DNA of 64,000 bases from Tupaia tana (GCA_026018925.1 JAKSZU010000003.1:190251639-190315638), one strand, 5' to 3'. Numbered from the stretch's first letter, positions 1-12,495 are shown. Made by a program: numbers and translations. The notes: generated by a model not told the origin, from the letters alone.

Positions 1-204
1 TATAAAATTTCTTCCAAAGGTATGTGATGGGAACCAAAGTGATTGTGAAGGTATCCTTGGCTTTCTCTCCTTGCTGTCCCCATTTCAGACACTCCTTGTG
101 GAAAAAGGGTTGTTATTGCCTCCTCAGCACCCCCTACTGCCTCCTCCCCACCCCACGCCTCCCCGATAGAGAGAATGAGAGTGGCCTGCTCACTTCCCAG
201 GCTT

Positions 205-466
205 TGTTTTTGGAGAAGATTTTTTTTGCTATAGGTCATGTGTGTTTGCCAGAAAGACAGAGAGAGACAGAGAGACAGAAAGCAAGAAATCACCCCCCAG
301 GGGGATGGTCATGCCGCAATCCCTTCTCCTCCACTCTCCTCTTGGGATCTTGGGCACGCACGCACATGTGACTGGCGTGAGTTTAAGCCACTGGGTCCGG
401 GACTTGAACCATGGTTAACTACATGGGAGTCCAGTGACATAGGCATTATACCAACTGCTGGTCCCC
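205..466 (-). mobile_element. SINE class A
   Basis: Reverse copy: poly(T), GCTATAGG, body ATCACCCCCCAGGGGGATGG, head ending CTGCTGGTCCC. Confidence 0.85.
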
Positions 467-474
467 ACAGGCAC

Positions 475-736
475 TTTTTTTTAATGAGAGATTTTTGCTA
501 TAGGGTATGTGCCCTTGCAGGAGACACACTGAGAGACAAAGAGATAGAAAGTGAGAAATCGCCCCTCAGGGGGAGATGGCAATGCTGCAATCCCTTCTCC
601 TTCATTCTCCTCTTAGGATCTTAGGCACACATGCACACGCACCCAGTGTGAGTTTAAGTCATAGGGTCCAAGACTCAAACTATGATTGACTACGTGGGAA
701 TCCAGCAACATAATCATTATGCCATCTGCTGATCCC
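475..736 (-). mobile_element. SINE class A, older
   Basis: Immediately follows the previous copy; GCTATAGGGTATGTGC at left, CATCTGCTGATCCC at right. CAGGCA(T/C)TTT flanks both ends. Confidence 0.85.
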
Positions 737-781
737 TTCCCAGGCATTTTTACAAAGCTGGATCCAAAGACTAGGGAAAAG

Positions 782-1036
782 AGGCCAGCAGGTAGCATTG
801 TGGTTAAGGTGCTGGATTCCTATTTGGTTAGTCACGGTTCGAGTCCCAGACCCAGTGGCTTAAAAATCACACACAAGTATATGCACATGCATGCCCAGAA
901 TCTCTAGCTGAGAATGGAGGAGAAGGGATTGTGGCATGGCCATCCCCCTTGAGGGGTGACTTCTTATTTGCCCTCTATGTCTCTGGTGAACACATGGGCC
1001 CTATGGCAAAATCTGAAGAAGAAATAAAAAAAAAAG
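782..1036 (+). mobile_element. SINE class D
   Basis: GGCCAGCAGGTAGCATTGTG head, GGTTCGAGTCCC B box, tail GGGCCCTATGGCAAAATC and poly(A). Confidence 0.85.
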
Positions 1037-2028
1037 GAAGATAGAAAGAAAAATGGAGTTGACAGGAAAGTGGTCTGGGGAATGATTGGATAAGGGAAGT
1101 GGACCAAAAGTCTAGAGGCCCTCAGAGAAGAAGCTTGAGTAGAGGGAAGTGAGTGAGTGGGAGATGGGAGAGGAAGTGCTACGATGGGATTTCCTTTCAT
1201 TCTAGACAGGCACAGGTGCAGCGCAGGCTTCTTAGGTTTGCAGCCTGTGAAGTCCCACTGGATCCCTGACTCAGACGGGCCCTGTGTTTGGCTTAAGTTC
1301 TGGTTTCACTGTCTTGAAGTCCTTAATAATTTTGGGAAAAGAGACGTTGCATTTTCATTTTGTAGTTGGTCATTTACAGGAACAGAGAGTGATGAGGTGG
1401 GCTGGGAGAGGCTGGAGAGTAATTTATCAATAGACTGAGGAGGAGCCTTTCGTCAGGAAGGATAAGAAATGAGGGAGTGGGTGGTGATGGCTAAAGCATA
1501 CACGGTTTCATTTGGGGGTGATGAGATACTCTGTGAGCTTACTAACACTACTGAAAAGGCACACTTCGGGTGAATTTTATGCTAAGTGGCTTTTGATCGT
1601 TTCCCTTGGCTCTAACATAGCACCCATACTTGGCGAACCAATTATGGAGTGAAAGAATGAAGTATTGGGTTCGAATGAGTCAAGTACTATAAAGAAGTGT
1701 CACATGTCCCCTGCCTTCAAGAAGTAGACAGAATAGGTGGGACCCCGAGATGTGAGAGGGTTCCATAAGAATGCAAGTGAGAGTGCGCGTTGACATCATG
1801 AGGGGAGACTGCTCTGTCCGCAGGGCCATCGGAGCTCTGAGAAGAGCAAATGAGCACGGGTGGGCACAGACGGAAAGAAGAGCTAGAGTTTGGATTCAGC
1901 TTGGATGGCCTGGTGGGATTTCATTAGGAGTCAGATCAGGACAGTTTGAGACAAGTGTGAAAGCAAAGACTCACCTGGCCTGTACTGGGACAGTTGAGAG
2001 GACCAGGTGACTTTGAAAAGCAGAGGGT
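1037..2028. other. No gene seen
   Basis: Intronic sequence without a recognised repeat or exon on either strand. Confidence 0.5.
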
Positions 2029-2158
2029 GGGGGGCCATCAGGTGGCTTGGTGATTAGGGCACTGGGCTCTCAGATGGCCGACTGAGGTTTAACTCTCAAA
2101 CCTAGTGGCTTGCTTTCTCACTGTTTCTCTCAGGTCAAATTTAAAAATAATAATAATA
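2029..2158 (+). mobile_element. SINE class B, short
   Basis: GGGGCCATCAGGTGGCTTGG head, tail CAGGTCAAATTTAAAAATAA. Confidence 0.8.
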
Positions 2159-2455
2159 GGGATCAGCAGTTGGCATAATGGCTATGTCGCTGGACTCCCA
2201 TGTAGTCAACTGCAGTTCAAGTCCCAGACCTGGTGGCATGGACTCACACTGGCGCGTGTGCGTGCATGCCCAAGATCCTTAGAGGAGAATGGAGGAGAAG
2301 GGATTGCGGGGTGGCCATCTCCGCTGGGGGGGGGGGCGGGTGATTTCTCACTTTCTGTCTCTCTGTCACTCTCTGTCTTTCTGGCAAGCGCACGCGCCCT
2401 ATGGCAAAACCCTCTCCAAATAATAATAATAATAAAAATAATAAATAAAATTAAA
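2159..2455 (+). mobile_element. SINE class A
   Basis: GATCAGCAGTTGGCATAATG head, tail CCTATGGCAAAACCCTCTCC then an AAT-rich tail. Head-to-tail with its neighbours. Confidence 0.85.
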
Positions 2456-2462
2456 TAATTTG

Positions 2463-2712
2463 GTTCCAGCAGATGGTATAATGGGTACATGACTCCCACA
2501 TAGTCTACCACAGTTCCAGTGACTTAAAACTCATATCGCGCGCATGTGCATGCATGCCCAAAATCCTGAGAGGAGAATGGATTGCGGCATGGCCACCCCC
2601 TTGGGGGATGATTTCTTGCTTTCTGTCTCTCTAGCAAGCACATACATCCTATAGTAAAAATCTCTCTAAAATAAATAATTCTCCCAAAAAATATTAAAAA
2701 ATTAATTGTGCA
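2463..2712 (+). mobile_element. SINE class A, older
   Basis: Third of three consecutive plus copies; TCCAGCAGATGGTATAATGG head, B box degraded. Confidence 0.8.
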
Positions 2713-2721
2713 AAAAAAAAG

Positions 2722-3186
2722 GAAAAAGTCGAGACCCGTGCAGCCCCTGTATCCCCCTGCTGCGGCCTCCGGACAGCACAGTAACTGCCGTGGCTTCCAG
2801 TGCTTTGGGGAAACCTCAGATGCACGACCTTCTGGCTGAGCGTCTGCGATTTTGTGTTGTTGGAGCATTCACCGTATCCCTGAGTGTTGAAGCTTTTTCT
2901 AAGTTTGCTGTGACTGAACCAAGAAAGAAGGTATATGCAGATTTCTATGGAAATTATGATTCCAGGAAAGATTTTGAAGAGATGAAGAAGGCTGGCATCA
3001 TTCAGAGTACAACTGATTTTGGAATGTAAAGAATGTCATTGGATTGGTGCCATGTTCCTGAACTATGAAACATGAATACATGGTCTAAAAAAATAGTTTT
3101 TCTTGGGGCTGGCAGGTGGTGTGGTGGTTAAGGACGCTGGACTCCCACATGGCCGATCACAGTTCAAGTCCCGGACCTGGTGGCTT

Positions 3187-3236
<50 letters not shown>

Positions 3237-3326
3237 CCTGGTCAAATTAAAAAAATAAAAAATAAAAGATCTTAAAAGAAAATAGTTTTTCTTCATAAAT
3301 AATTACTGTGGACAGGCTAAAAAAAA
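2722..3326 (+). pseudogene. COX6C: COX6C processed pseudogene
   Basis: Intronless copy of the cytochrome c oxidase subunit 6C mRNA. The frame from 2790 reads [19 protein letters not shown] and later [20 protein letters not shown], clearly COX6C. The start codon is GTG (2790-2792) instead of ATG. A one-base loss just before the original TGA pushes reading into 3' UTR, giving an altered end DFGM and stop at 3027-3029. Scattered substitutions include Arg to His in MRGLL. The 3' UTR continues (CCTGAACTATGAAACATGAA) and is split by a class B SINE at 3105-3278. It lies in the opposite orientation to the host gene. Non-functional. Confidence 0.9.
3105..3278 (+). mobile_element. SINE class B inside the COX6C pseudogene
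   Basis: Perfect 15-bp duplication AAAATAGTTTTTCTT at 3090-3104 and 3279-3293; a (CT)n run in the body at about 3187-3230; tail GGTCAAATTAAAAAAATAAA. Confidence 0.95.
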
Positions 3327-3675
3327 GGGTGGTGGGGGGGAGAAAAGCAGGGGCCTGAGTCTCAGCTCCTTCAAGCTCCCAAGCAGCCCCTCCCAGTCAG
3401 GCCTACTCCTGCACCTCCACACACTGCCCCTCTGCAAAGGGACATGGCAATCCCCACTTCCCTCTCAGCCTATCCCTTACTGAATGGAAAGCGTTATAGG
3501 AATGAATGTATTACTTTAGAGCAGAACCACGGTAACATGCTGACAAATCACCTGTTTGATTTGGGGTGTTTTTTTGTAGCTACATGTAATCTGGGGCTCT
3601 CTAGAGTACTGCTATTCTAGGACCTCAATGGTTTCTATAGGCTAACTGTGAGGGCTAATGCTGCTCATGTAAGGT
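3327..3675. other. No gene seen
   Basis: Unclassified intron sequence after the pseudogene. Confidence 0.5.
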
Positions 3676-3913
3676 TTGGTTTGGTTTGGTTTTTGCTACA
3701 GGGCACATGCCCTTGCCAGAAAGACAGAGAAAAAGTGAGAAATCACTTCGTGGGGGGATGGCAACGCAGCAGTCCCTTCTCCTCTCAGGATTGTGGGCAT
3801 GCACACACATGCTCCCAGCGTGGGTTTCAAACCACTGGTTCCAGGACTTGAACTGTGGTTGGCCATGTGGGGGTTGGCCATGTGGCCTTAACCACTACAC
3901 CACCTGTTGGCCC
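3676..3913 (-). mobile_element. SINE class D
   Basis: GCTACAGGGCACATGCCC at left, CACCACCTGTTGGCCC at right; contains a short tandem duplicate of GGTTGGCCATGTGG. Confidence 0.8.
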
Positions 3914-4096
3914 TTGTCAGTTCTCTTTAATCTGAGATTTCAAGTGGCAAATTGAAACAAATTTTCCAAATCTAAGAGCAGGCTCTGCGGCTTAGTGTGG
4001 ACACAGATGAGCCAAATGCCCTTGGGCTGTCTCAACCCAGTGAAATTTTTCTTTGGGGTACAAAAACCACAAATGTACTACCTTCTTCCCTTCATT

Positions 4097-4375
4097 TTTT
4101 TTTTTTTTTTTTTTTTTTTTTGGAGAGGTTTTTCGCTATAGGGCGCGTGCGCTCGCCAGACAGACAGAGAGAGACATAGAGACAGAAAGCGAGAAATCAC
4201 CCCCCAGGGGGGATGGTCACGCCGCAATCCCTTCTCCTCCATTCTCCTCTCGGGATCTTGGGCACGCACGCACACGCGCCCGGCGTGAGTTGTAAGCCAC
4301 CGGGTCCGAGACGCGAACCGCGGTCGACTACGTGGGAGTCCAGCGACATAGCCATTACGCTAACTGCTGGTTCCC
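4097..4375 (-). mobile_element. SINE class A, young
   Basis: Long poly(T), GCTATAGGGCGCGTGCGC, intact CGACTACGTGGGAGTCCAGC, ends CTGCTGGTTCCC. CpG-rich body implies recent insertion. Confidence 0.9.
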
Positions 4376-4384
4376 TTCCCTGAA

Positions 4385-4634
4385 TTTTTTTTAAAAGAGA
4401 TTTTTGTTGTAGGATGTGTGTGCTTGCCAGAAAGACAGAAAGTGAGAAATCACCACCACCACCCCCCCCCCGTGGGGATGGCCACACCACAGTCCCTTCT
4501 CCATTCTCCTCTCAGGATTTTGGGCACACACGCACACATACCCAGCGTAGTTTCAAGCTGCTGGGTCCAGAACTCGAATCACAGATGACCAGGTGGGACT
4601 CCAGCATCTTAACCACCATGCCACCTGCTGATAC
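4385..4634 (-). mobile_element. SINE class D
   Basis: GTTGTAGGATGTGTGTGC at left, CCATGCCACCTGCTGATACC at right. Confidence 0.8.
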
Positions 4635-5417
4635 CATCTCTTCTTCACCTCTTCAACCAAATCAACTAGGGATACAAACATATTTCAACCCCAGCGTGAC
4701 CAAGGAGAGGAACAAGAGAATAGAAGGTGAACTGGCAGGATTTGCTCTGGGAGGATTTGTAGCAGGAGACCAAGAAGTGAAGGCAGTTGGTTAGAGGTTG
4801 GGCTGTGGAAGTAATAGACATGGAACACACAAGGCCTGGTGGGACCAGAAAGGCACTTCATTTGTAAAACAGGTTTCCAGTGGCCTCAGGAGCTGAGACT
4901 CAGGCCCCGTTTTCCCTTAAGACCTCTCACTTTCACGTGCCCTTTATAACACCTCCCTTCTTCTCATTCTAAATAAATGCTCAATTTTCTGTACTTAATT
5001 TTGTACTCTTTATTTTAAGGCGGCCCCTGATTTTGTTAGACCCCACCCATCCTGGGTTCACCCCCAGATGGTGCTGTTCTTTACAAGTATAAACACCAGA
5101 GAGATGAGGCAGGGCAGAGCATGAATAGCTGAAAACCATTCAAGTAGCCTCCAACCGAAATAAAGGGAAACATTAAACGCCATCTGTTATAAACATTAAG
5201 CTTTGGGACACTGATTTCCTGGCATAAAACTCGTCATTTTTCTCCTGAGGTCCTTATTCACTTTAGTTCTCAGCAGTGTTAACTACTGACCCCATGATAA
5301 AGAGTGAACAATGTGTACCCCAGCGAAGGTTTATGGCCCTGGCATAGTTGGACATGTTATCATTGTTTGGTAAGACAAAACAGAAAACATGGCTGGCTAT
5401 TTTCTTACAGTCATTTT
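4635..5417. other. No gene seen
   Basis: Unclassified intron sequence. Confidence 0.5.
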
Positions 5418-5680
5418 ATTTTATTTGTTTTTTATTTGTATTGCCAGAGGGCATGTGTGCTTGCCAGAAAGAGGGAGAGAGACAGAGAGAGAGAATGAGA
5501 AAGCACCCCAGCGGGCATGACCATGCCACAATCCCTTCTCATTTTCTCCATCCTGCTGGAATATTGAGCACACAGGCACATGCGCCTGGCATGAAAAACC
5601 CCAGGCTTCCTAGGCCAGGATTTAAACTACAGTTAGTTACGGAATCTTGCTCCCTTAACAGCTAGGCAACAGGCCAGCCT
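5418..5680 (-). mobile_element. SINE class C
   Basis: TTGCCAGAGGGCATGTGTGC at left, AACAGGCCAGCCT at right. Confidence 0.75.
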
Positions 5681-6779
5681 CTGAGAATTGTTTTGAATGC
5701 TAAGGTTTTCACCTCCATAATCCAATGTTTACTCTTGAAAACATATTTACTTATTGCTACTTATTGTCTCAACCAGGTGAGAAAACAGAGCTGCCCTCAT
5801 TCCAATTAAGGTCTCCCAGGGTGCAAGATGTGAAAATAGGCATAGAATCTGGTTTTTCCAGGTCTGGGTGACCACGTAGGGGTCATGGACTCCAGGGACA
5901 GTACATCATGTCCCTGATGCCTGGCTAGTTCCCATGAAATCACTCGGTCCTGGTTTTCCCACAGGGCATCTTTTTAATTATTTTCTCTTTAAACAACACA
6001 CCAGTCTGAGTAAGTCTACATTAATGATGCCCACATTCCTGAAACCCTGAGGCAGCCCTTTCTTTTTGAGATGGCTGAAGTTGCTGGACCATTCACCTAA
6101 AAAGTCAAGTTTGGGAAATAGAAAGTTTTGCTCTCATTGTGATGATGTAAAAGGCCTTCTTTTGAAATTGACATAAACCCCAGTGGTCTATTTCGAGATG
6201 GAATGAGATAGTATAAATTTTCCAACGATCCAGTATTTCAGAAGCACATAGAGAAAACTCTATCCTCTGAAGAAAACTATTCCTACTGCTGTTCAGAAAT
6301 CTTGGTAGAATTCTTGGCTAACTCCTCCAGAAGCAGGGAGTAGAGGGAAGATCAAGGGCTTCAAAATCTGACCACTTGGGTCCCCTCCCAGCTCCTCTCA
6401 TGGCCCAGCGGCCTGAGTCAGGGCATCTGCAAGACCTCGCTAAACCTTGCTCTCCTCGTCGACAGCATGTGCCTTGCAGGGTTTCTGTGAGTAGCAGATG
6501 AGGTGTTGCTCCAAGAGTCAGTCGACACTTCGGTTTTTAGATGAGCTGATCTCTGCAATGTTTGACACTGGTGACTAATCTCATCTTCTAGGAATACTCC
6601 CATAGTCCTTAGCTCACAGAAATAGTTCACTCCTTGGCTCACCTCTCCTCTCTGTCTCCTCTGCAGCCTTTAAATATTAGTGCTCCTTGGTCCACCTTAC
6701 TGTCTGGTCATTTCACTTCAAAGCAGCACATACTTATATACCCGCTTACTGATTAATTATCAAGGTCTTAGAAAGAACA
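5681..6779. other. No gene seen
   Basis: Intron sequence with no recognised repeat or exon. Confidence 0.5.
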
Positions 6780-6985
6780 CACATGCTTCAGAAAGGTTCA
6801 ACTATTTAATCTTCAAGCAACCCTGTGAAGTATGTACCATTATTGTTTCTATTTAACCAGCAAGGAAACTGAGGCTTAGGAAGATGAGATGCCTTGATCA
6901 AGGTCAGACTTAGTAAGTGGTGGCACCAGAATTGGAACCTCACGGCACTCTACGCTGACTCCATTCTTTTTCATCAGAAGATCTG
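6780..6985 (+). mobile_element. MIR element
   Basis: Core motif AAGGAAACTGAGGCTTAGGA, then AAGGTCAGACTTAGTAAGTG: a typical MIR, sense. Confidence 0.85.
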
Positions 6986-7319
6986 CTAACACTTGGCCCT
7001 ACCATCACACAATTGCCTCCAGCCAAGTTGCAATGCCCCCCTTGTACATTTCAGCCTGCCTTTTCTCCTGATTACCTGCCTGAGGGCTGTAGACAGCGGT
7101 CCACAGGGCAACAAATCCACAGGTTTTCCCTCTAGACCAGACTTCCCCCTGGGCGCCATGTCCTCGTATCGAAGCACCTATGGAACACTTGGATGTTTCA
7201 CAGAGTGCAAACTACATAACCAAGAGAGATCTCTTCCTCTTCCTGTGCCTCTCCTCTCAGAAAATGGCATCGCCACCCAAGCAATATCCAAATCTGAAAC
7301 CTGGGAGTCACAGTGGACC
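6986..7319. other. No gene seen
   Basis: Unclassified; may be the upstream part of the L2 copy that follows. Confidence 0.4.
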
Positions 7320-7557
7320 CCTCTCTAAGCTGTCAGCTTCTCTGCCCCCTCCCTAACCTCCCCTCTACCTCCATGCCACCCATGCTGGTTCAAGGTCACC
7401 AGCATTTCTTTTCAGATTACTGCACCACCCTCCTCCCTGGCCCCTCTGCCTCCACCCCGCCCTACGCAAACCCCTTCTCCAAAGCCACACTAATTCTTCA
7501 AAATGTAAATAAAAAATGATTTCCCTACCTAATACCTCTTTTTTTTTTTTTTTGGAG

Positions 7558-7610
<53 letters not shown>

Positions 7611-8320
7611 ATAGGGCGCGTGCGCTCACCAGACAGAGAGAAACAGAGAGACAGAAAGCGAGAAATCACCCCCCAGGGGGGAGGGCCATGCCGCAATCCC
7701 TTCTCCTCCATTCTCCTCTCGGGATCTTGGGCACACACGCACACGCGCCCAGCGTGAGTTTTAAGCCACCGGGTCCGGGACGCGAACCGCGGTCGACTAC
7801 GTGGGAGTCCAGCAACATAGCCATTACGCTAACTGCTGGTCCCCCTAATACCTCTTAAACACACATCCTCACTAGGACCGTCAATGCTGCTTATGGCTTG
7901 GCCCCCGCTGACCTCTACGATCTCATTGGGGCACGCCCCATCTCCAGACACATTGGCCAACTCCCAGCACCTTAATAGACCATGGTCCATGATTTCCCTC
8001 TGCTTAAACATTTCACCCCCAAGCCTCCCCCTTGGCTCAGTCCTGTTCGTGAGGTATCATCGCTTCCTCTGCAAGCCTGCCCTGACCTCCCCCACTCTCT
8101 GTCCATGTTAGGTCACTGCCCTATGTACCCCTACCATCTACTGCCATGACCACTCAGGATACTTGACTGTAATTGCCTGTTTTACTGTCTTCCTCTCCCT
8201 CCAGAATATGCGCCCCACAATGGCCACGACAGGTGTCTATCTTTCCTATCACCTTCCCTTAGCACATGATCAACACACAATACATATTGTTAAATGACTG
8301 GCTGACTATAATGAAGTGCC
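7320..8320 (+). mobile_element. L2 3' fragment, sense
   Basis: GCTTGGCCCCCGCTGACCTC, a stretch of pyrimidine-rich sequence, CTTGACTGTAATTGCCTGTT and GTGCCTGGCATATAGGAGG follow the L2 3' consensus order. A young SINE interrupts at 7541-7844. Confidence 0.7.
7541..7844 (-). mobile_element. SINE class A, young
   Basis: Perfect 12-bp duplication CTAATACCTCTT at 7529-7540 and 7845-7856. Very long poly(T), intact CpG-rich body. Confidence 0.95.
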
Positions 8321-8733
8321 TGGCATATAGGAGGTGCAGTAACTGGTGTGGTTATTATTGCCAAACAAAGAACTGGTTTGAAAAGCAGGTAGTGAGCGAA
8401 TTCTATTTTGAATTGAGCTGCTTGTTCCATGCTCTGTAGGGATGGAAGAGAGCCAACATTTATGTTCTGGATTGTATCGTAAGCTAGGAAAACATCTTGG
8501 CTTCTTATCCCTAGCTGCTGTGAACACACTGTCTCCCCAAGAGGCTCTACTCCAGGGATCAGCATTCTCACAAGGCAGGTCCAAGAACCCACAGAGCCCA
8601 GAACACAAGGCCAAGCCATCTGGGGTTTCCTGCTGGTCCTCTAATCCACTGGGGCACTTCATCTCTTTGTGCTTTGGTTGCCTAATTTGACAAATAAGGG
8701 ATTCAGATGACATATCAAAAGCAAAGTGACTGG
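8321..8733. other. No gene seen
   Basis: Unclassified intron sequence. Confidence 0.5.
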
Positions 8734-8988
8734 GGACCAGCAGTTAGCGAATGGCTATGTCGCTGATTTCCCATGTAGTCGACCGTGGTTCGCGTCCCGG
8801 ACCTGGTGGCTTAAAACTCACGCTGGTCACATGTGCGTGCGCGCCCAAGATCCCGAGAGGAGAACAGAGGAGACAGGATTGCGGCGTGACCATCCCCCCT
8901 GGGGGGTGATTTCTCGCTTTCTGTCTCTCTGTTTCTCTCTGTCTGTCTGGTGAGCGCACATGCCCTATAGCAAAAACCTCTCCAAAAA
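8734..8988 (+). mobile_element. SINE class A
   Basis: AAGCAAAGTGACTGG flanks both sides (8719-8733 and 8991-9005). GACCAGCAGTTAGCGAATGG head. Confidence 0.92.
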
Positions 8989-9028
8989 AAAAGCAAAGTG
9001 ACTGGAAAAGTACAAAATTCTACTATAT

Positions 9029-9279
9029 AGGGATCAGCAGATGGTGTAATGGTTACATCACTAGACTCCCATGTAGTCAACCATGGTTTGAGTCCTGGAC
9101 CTGGTGGGTTAAAACTCACACCAGGCGCATGTGTGTGTGTGCCCAAGATCCCTAGAGGAGAATGAAGGAGAAGGGATTGTGGCCTGGTCATCCCTCCAGG
9201 GGGGCGATTTCTCATTTTCTGTCTCTCTGTCTCTCTGCAAGTGCACACATCCTATAGCAAAAATCTCTCTCTAAAAAAA
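9029..9279 (+). mobile_element. SINE class A, older
   Basis: GATCAGCAGATGGTGTAATG head; imperfect duplication TTCTACTATA / TTCAACTATA. Confidence 0.88.
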
Positions 9280-10077
9280 ATTCAACTATATAAATATAGT
9301 ATATAAAAGCCTCCACCTCCTCCAGGAAGACCTCCTGACTTCTCCCCATGAAAGTATTCAAACTCTGAGAGATTCAGCACAAAGCCAAGTTCCCTGCTCG
9401 CCAGTGGAAGGATAAAGAAAAGGAAAAAGGCTCGTGTTCTGTGCTGGCTGTTCCCTACCAGTCCCTAACTGTGCAAGGAACAGACAGCAGACAGGAGCAA
9501 GGAGGAAGAAGGCACAGGTTCTGTGAGTGCAAGTTGGTATGCAAGCAGGAGTCCTTCCAAATGCCTCCTCACCACAAACTCTCTGGGGTACAACTTATTA
9601 ACCTGCTTAACTATCACAGAGATAAGTGCTGCTGAGAGGAGAGAATCGGAAATCCTCTTTGTGTTCCTTCCAGGACCAAAGAGCCTTTTCTCCCAGCTTC
9701 TCAACATTTCTTATTTATGTCTAATAGTAAATTGTCTAAAACAGCCTTGCAAATGTCCAGCCTCACAACCGGAGGCAGTACTCATTCATCACATGAGGGA
9801 TTTCATTCTGGGTAACTAATAAACAAGGATCCTATTCACACACTCCACTGCTTGGATACCTGGAAAACAGCTGGCTTAGTCAAAAAAACAACTAATATGT
9901 CGGCTGGCACGCTTTGGCAAAATTTATCTCACTGTCTGACCTTTCTCTGGATAATCCATCACCAGTGCCACATGGAGGCTGGAGAAATCCCCTGTGTGAT
10001 AAACTGGTATCTCTCACATGTATGAATTTTCAACTGAAAACTTCCTTGGATAAAACTGTGCAGGAAAGGTGAAACTG
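9280..10077. other. No gene seen
   Basis: Unclassified intron sequence. Confidence 0.5.
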
Positions 10078-10307
10078 GGTCAGCCATGGAAGTGGGGATA
10101 AAGGTGTTTGGATTTCTCACGGCCAACTACACCGTTTGAGTCTCAGACCCAGCAGCCTGAGAAATGTGCCAGGTGCATGTCTGTGCATGGCCAAAATCTC
10201 AAAAGGAAAATGGAGAAGGGATTGTGGTGTGGCCATCCCCCATGGGGGATGCTTTCTCACTTTCCCTCTCTGTCTCCCTCCGGCAAGCACGTGTCCTATG
10301 GCAAAAA

Positions 10308-10345
<38 letters not shown>
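10078..10345 (+). mobile_element. SINE class D, degraded head
   Basis: GGTCAGCCATGGAAGTGGGG head, tail GTGTCCTATGGCAAAAATTA followed by a (GA)n run to 10342. Confidence 0.75.
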
Positions 10346-10385
10346 TGAAAGTGAAGCACAAAGAGAGAAATTATTTGCCTGAAAA

Positions 10386-10600
10386 AAAGTGTGGGTTTGT
10401 GATTAAGAGCATGGACTCAATTCCCAAAACCTGGGTTTGAATTGTATCCACCACTCCCAGGATAATGAATCTACCTATTTTCTTTTTCTATAAAATAGTA
10501 AGATTTCTATAAAATCATATGTTAGGCTTGTTTTGAGCATTGAACAATCCAGGTAAAACACCTGCCACATCATAAGTGCCTAATAAGTTTGGAATGGGTG
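10386..10600 (+). mobile_element. MIR element
   Basis: Head GTGATTAAGAGCATGGACTC, then CCTGGGTTTGAATTGTATCC, then the tail CATAAGTGCCTAATAAG. Sense MIR with the tRNA-like head retained. Confidence 0.75.
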
Positions 10601-11702
10601 ATAAAGGTGGATGTATAATGGAGCAGAGTCTACACACTACTAGAGCAGTTTAAAACTAATCTCTAGTTAGTCAGCTGATCATGCCTACCACCACCTGTTC
10701 ACCTCCTCCCCTCCATTGAGACAAAGCCACCCAACTCATGTAACAGATGCCACAGCAATTTATCTAAGTTCTGGAAATGTGTGTGTGTGTGTGTATGTAT
10801 GTGCATAAAAATGATCTTAAAAGTAAGGGGCATGTAGGAATAAATTTAACAGAATAAGTGAAAGACTTATACAACAAAACATTGTTGAAATAAATTAACA
10901 AATACTTAAATAAGTAGAAGGACATCCCATGTTCATGAATTGGAAGACAATGTTGTGAAGATGGCAATACTCCCCACGATGATGCAATCCCTATCAAAAT
11001 TCCAACATGCCTCTTTGCAGAAATTGATAAGCTGGTTCAAAAATTCATATGAAAATGGAAATGACTTGGACTACTCAAACAATCTTGAAAAAAGAACAAA
11101 ATTGTAGGACACACCCTTTCTGATTTCAATACTTATCACAAAGTAATGATTACTATATAATCCAGTCAGTGTGGTACTAGCATAAAGACAAACATAGATG
11201 AATGGAACAGAATTGAGAGTCCAGAAATAAACCCACACATTTATAGTCGATTGATTTTCAACAAGAATTGCAAGGCAATTAAATGGTAAAGAATAGTCTT
11301 TTAAAATACATGTTACTTGGATAACTGGATAACTACATAAAAAAGAATGAGGTTGAGCCTCTTTTACTCACATCATGTATAAAAATTAACAAAAAATAGA
11401 GCAGAGACCTAAAACGTAAGAGTGAAAACTATGAAACTCTTAGAAAAAAGTAGGAATAAATCTTCAGGTCCTCAGATTAGGTAGTGTTTTTCAAACATGA
11501 CACTAAAAGCACAGGCCATAGAGGAAAAAGATAAATCAAACATCACCAAAATTAAAACTTTTGTGCTTCAAAGGGCACTGTCAAGAAAGTAAGACAATCC
11601 ACAAAATTGAAGAAAATTATTTGCTAATCTAAAGCCAGAACATAAAAAGAATTCTTATAACCCAATAATAAAAAGACAAATAATCTTATTTTAAAATGGG
11701 AA

Positions 11703-11964
11703 GGGCCAGCCCTGTGGCCTAGAGATTAAGGGAGTAGGATTTCACGTGGCCAAAGATGTGGCTCAAGTCCCAGCTCTGGTGGCTTGAAGAACATGCCAGG
11801 CATGTGTGCCCAGAAACCTGACAGCTTGTGGAGAAATGGAGAAGGAATTGTGGTATGACCACAACCCATTGAGAGGTGCATTTTCCCTCTCCCTGTCTCT
11901 CTCTCTGGCTTTGTCTTTCTCTGGCAAGTGCAATGCCCTCTGGCAATCAATCAATCAATCAATA
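11703..11964 (+). mobile_element. SINE class C, in L1
   Basis: GGCCAGCCCTGTGGCCTAGA head; tail CCCTCTGGCAATCAATCAAT with a (CAAT)n end. Confidence 0.88.
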
Positions 11965-12111
11965 CAAACAGGGAGAAGTTAGTTAACTGAGTACAGGTGG
12001 ATAAACGGAATGAGTTCAAAAGTACTGTAGCATAGTAGAGTAATGACAGTTGGTGACAGTTCACTACATACTTCAAAATAGTTACAGTGATTTAGAATGT
12101 ATACCATTCTA

Positions 12112-12205
12112 GGGGCCGGTAGGTGGCATGGTGGTTAAGGCCATTGGACTTCCACATGGCTGACCGCTGTTCAAGTCCCAAACCTGGAGGCTTGCTTTCT
12201 CACTT

Positions 12206-12267
<62 letters not shown>

Positions 12268-12335
12268 TCTCTGGTCAAATTAAAATGAAATTAAATAAAT
12301 AAATATAAAATAATTATTTAAAATTTTTAAAAAAG
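12112..12335 (+). mobile_element. SINE class B, in L1
   Basis: Perfect 18-bp duplication AGAATGTATACCATTCTA at 12094-12111 and 12336-12353; (CT)n run 12205-12262. Confidence 0.95.
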
Positions 12336-12495
12336 AGAATGTATACCATTCTAATTCTTTGTGCATTTATCATCATTACACAAAGTAATAATAAATACTT
12401 GAGATGGTAGATGTATTCATCACTCTGATTTGATCTATTTACAATAGATAACCTGTTTTTAAAACCCACACTGTACTCCATAAATATGTATAATA

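Noticed and set aside
2706-3029. 107-codon open frame that could be a COX6C gene
   Set aside because: Intronless, start codon lost, frame shifted at the end and no upstream promoter: a processed pseudogene.
6418-6642. Candidate SLC3A1 exon on the minus strand
   Set aside because: The translation does not resemble rBAT and the ends lack fitting splice signals in phase.
8306-8713. 135-codon open frame, minus strand
   Set aside because: No recognisable domain, overlaps another frame equally long, and falls in L2 and single-copy intron sequence.
8811-9248. 145-codon open frame, minus strand
   Set aside because: Spans two SINE copies in tandem; no conserved protein.
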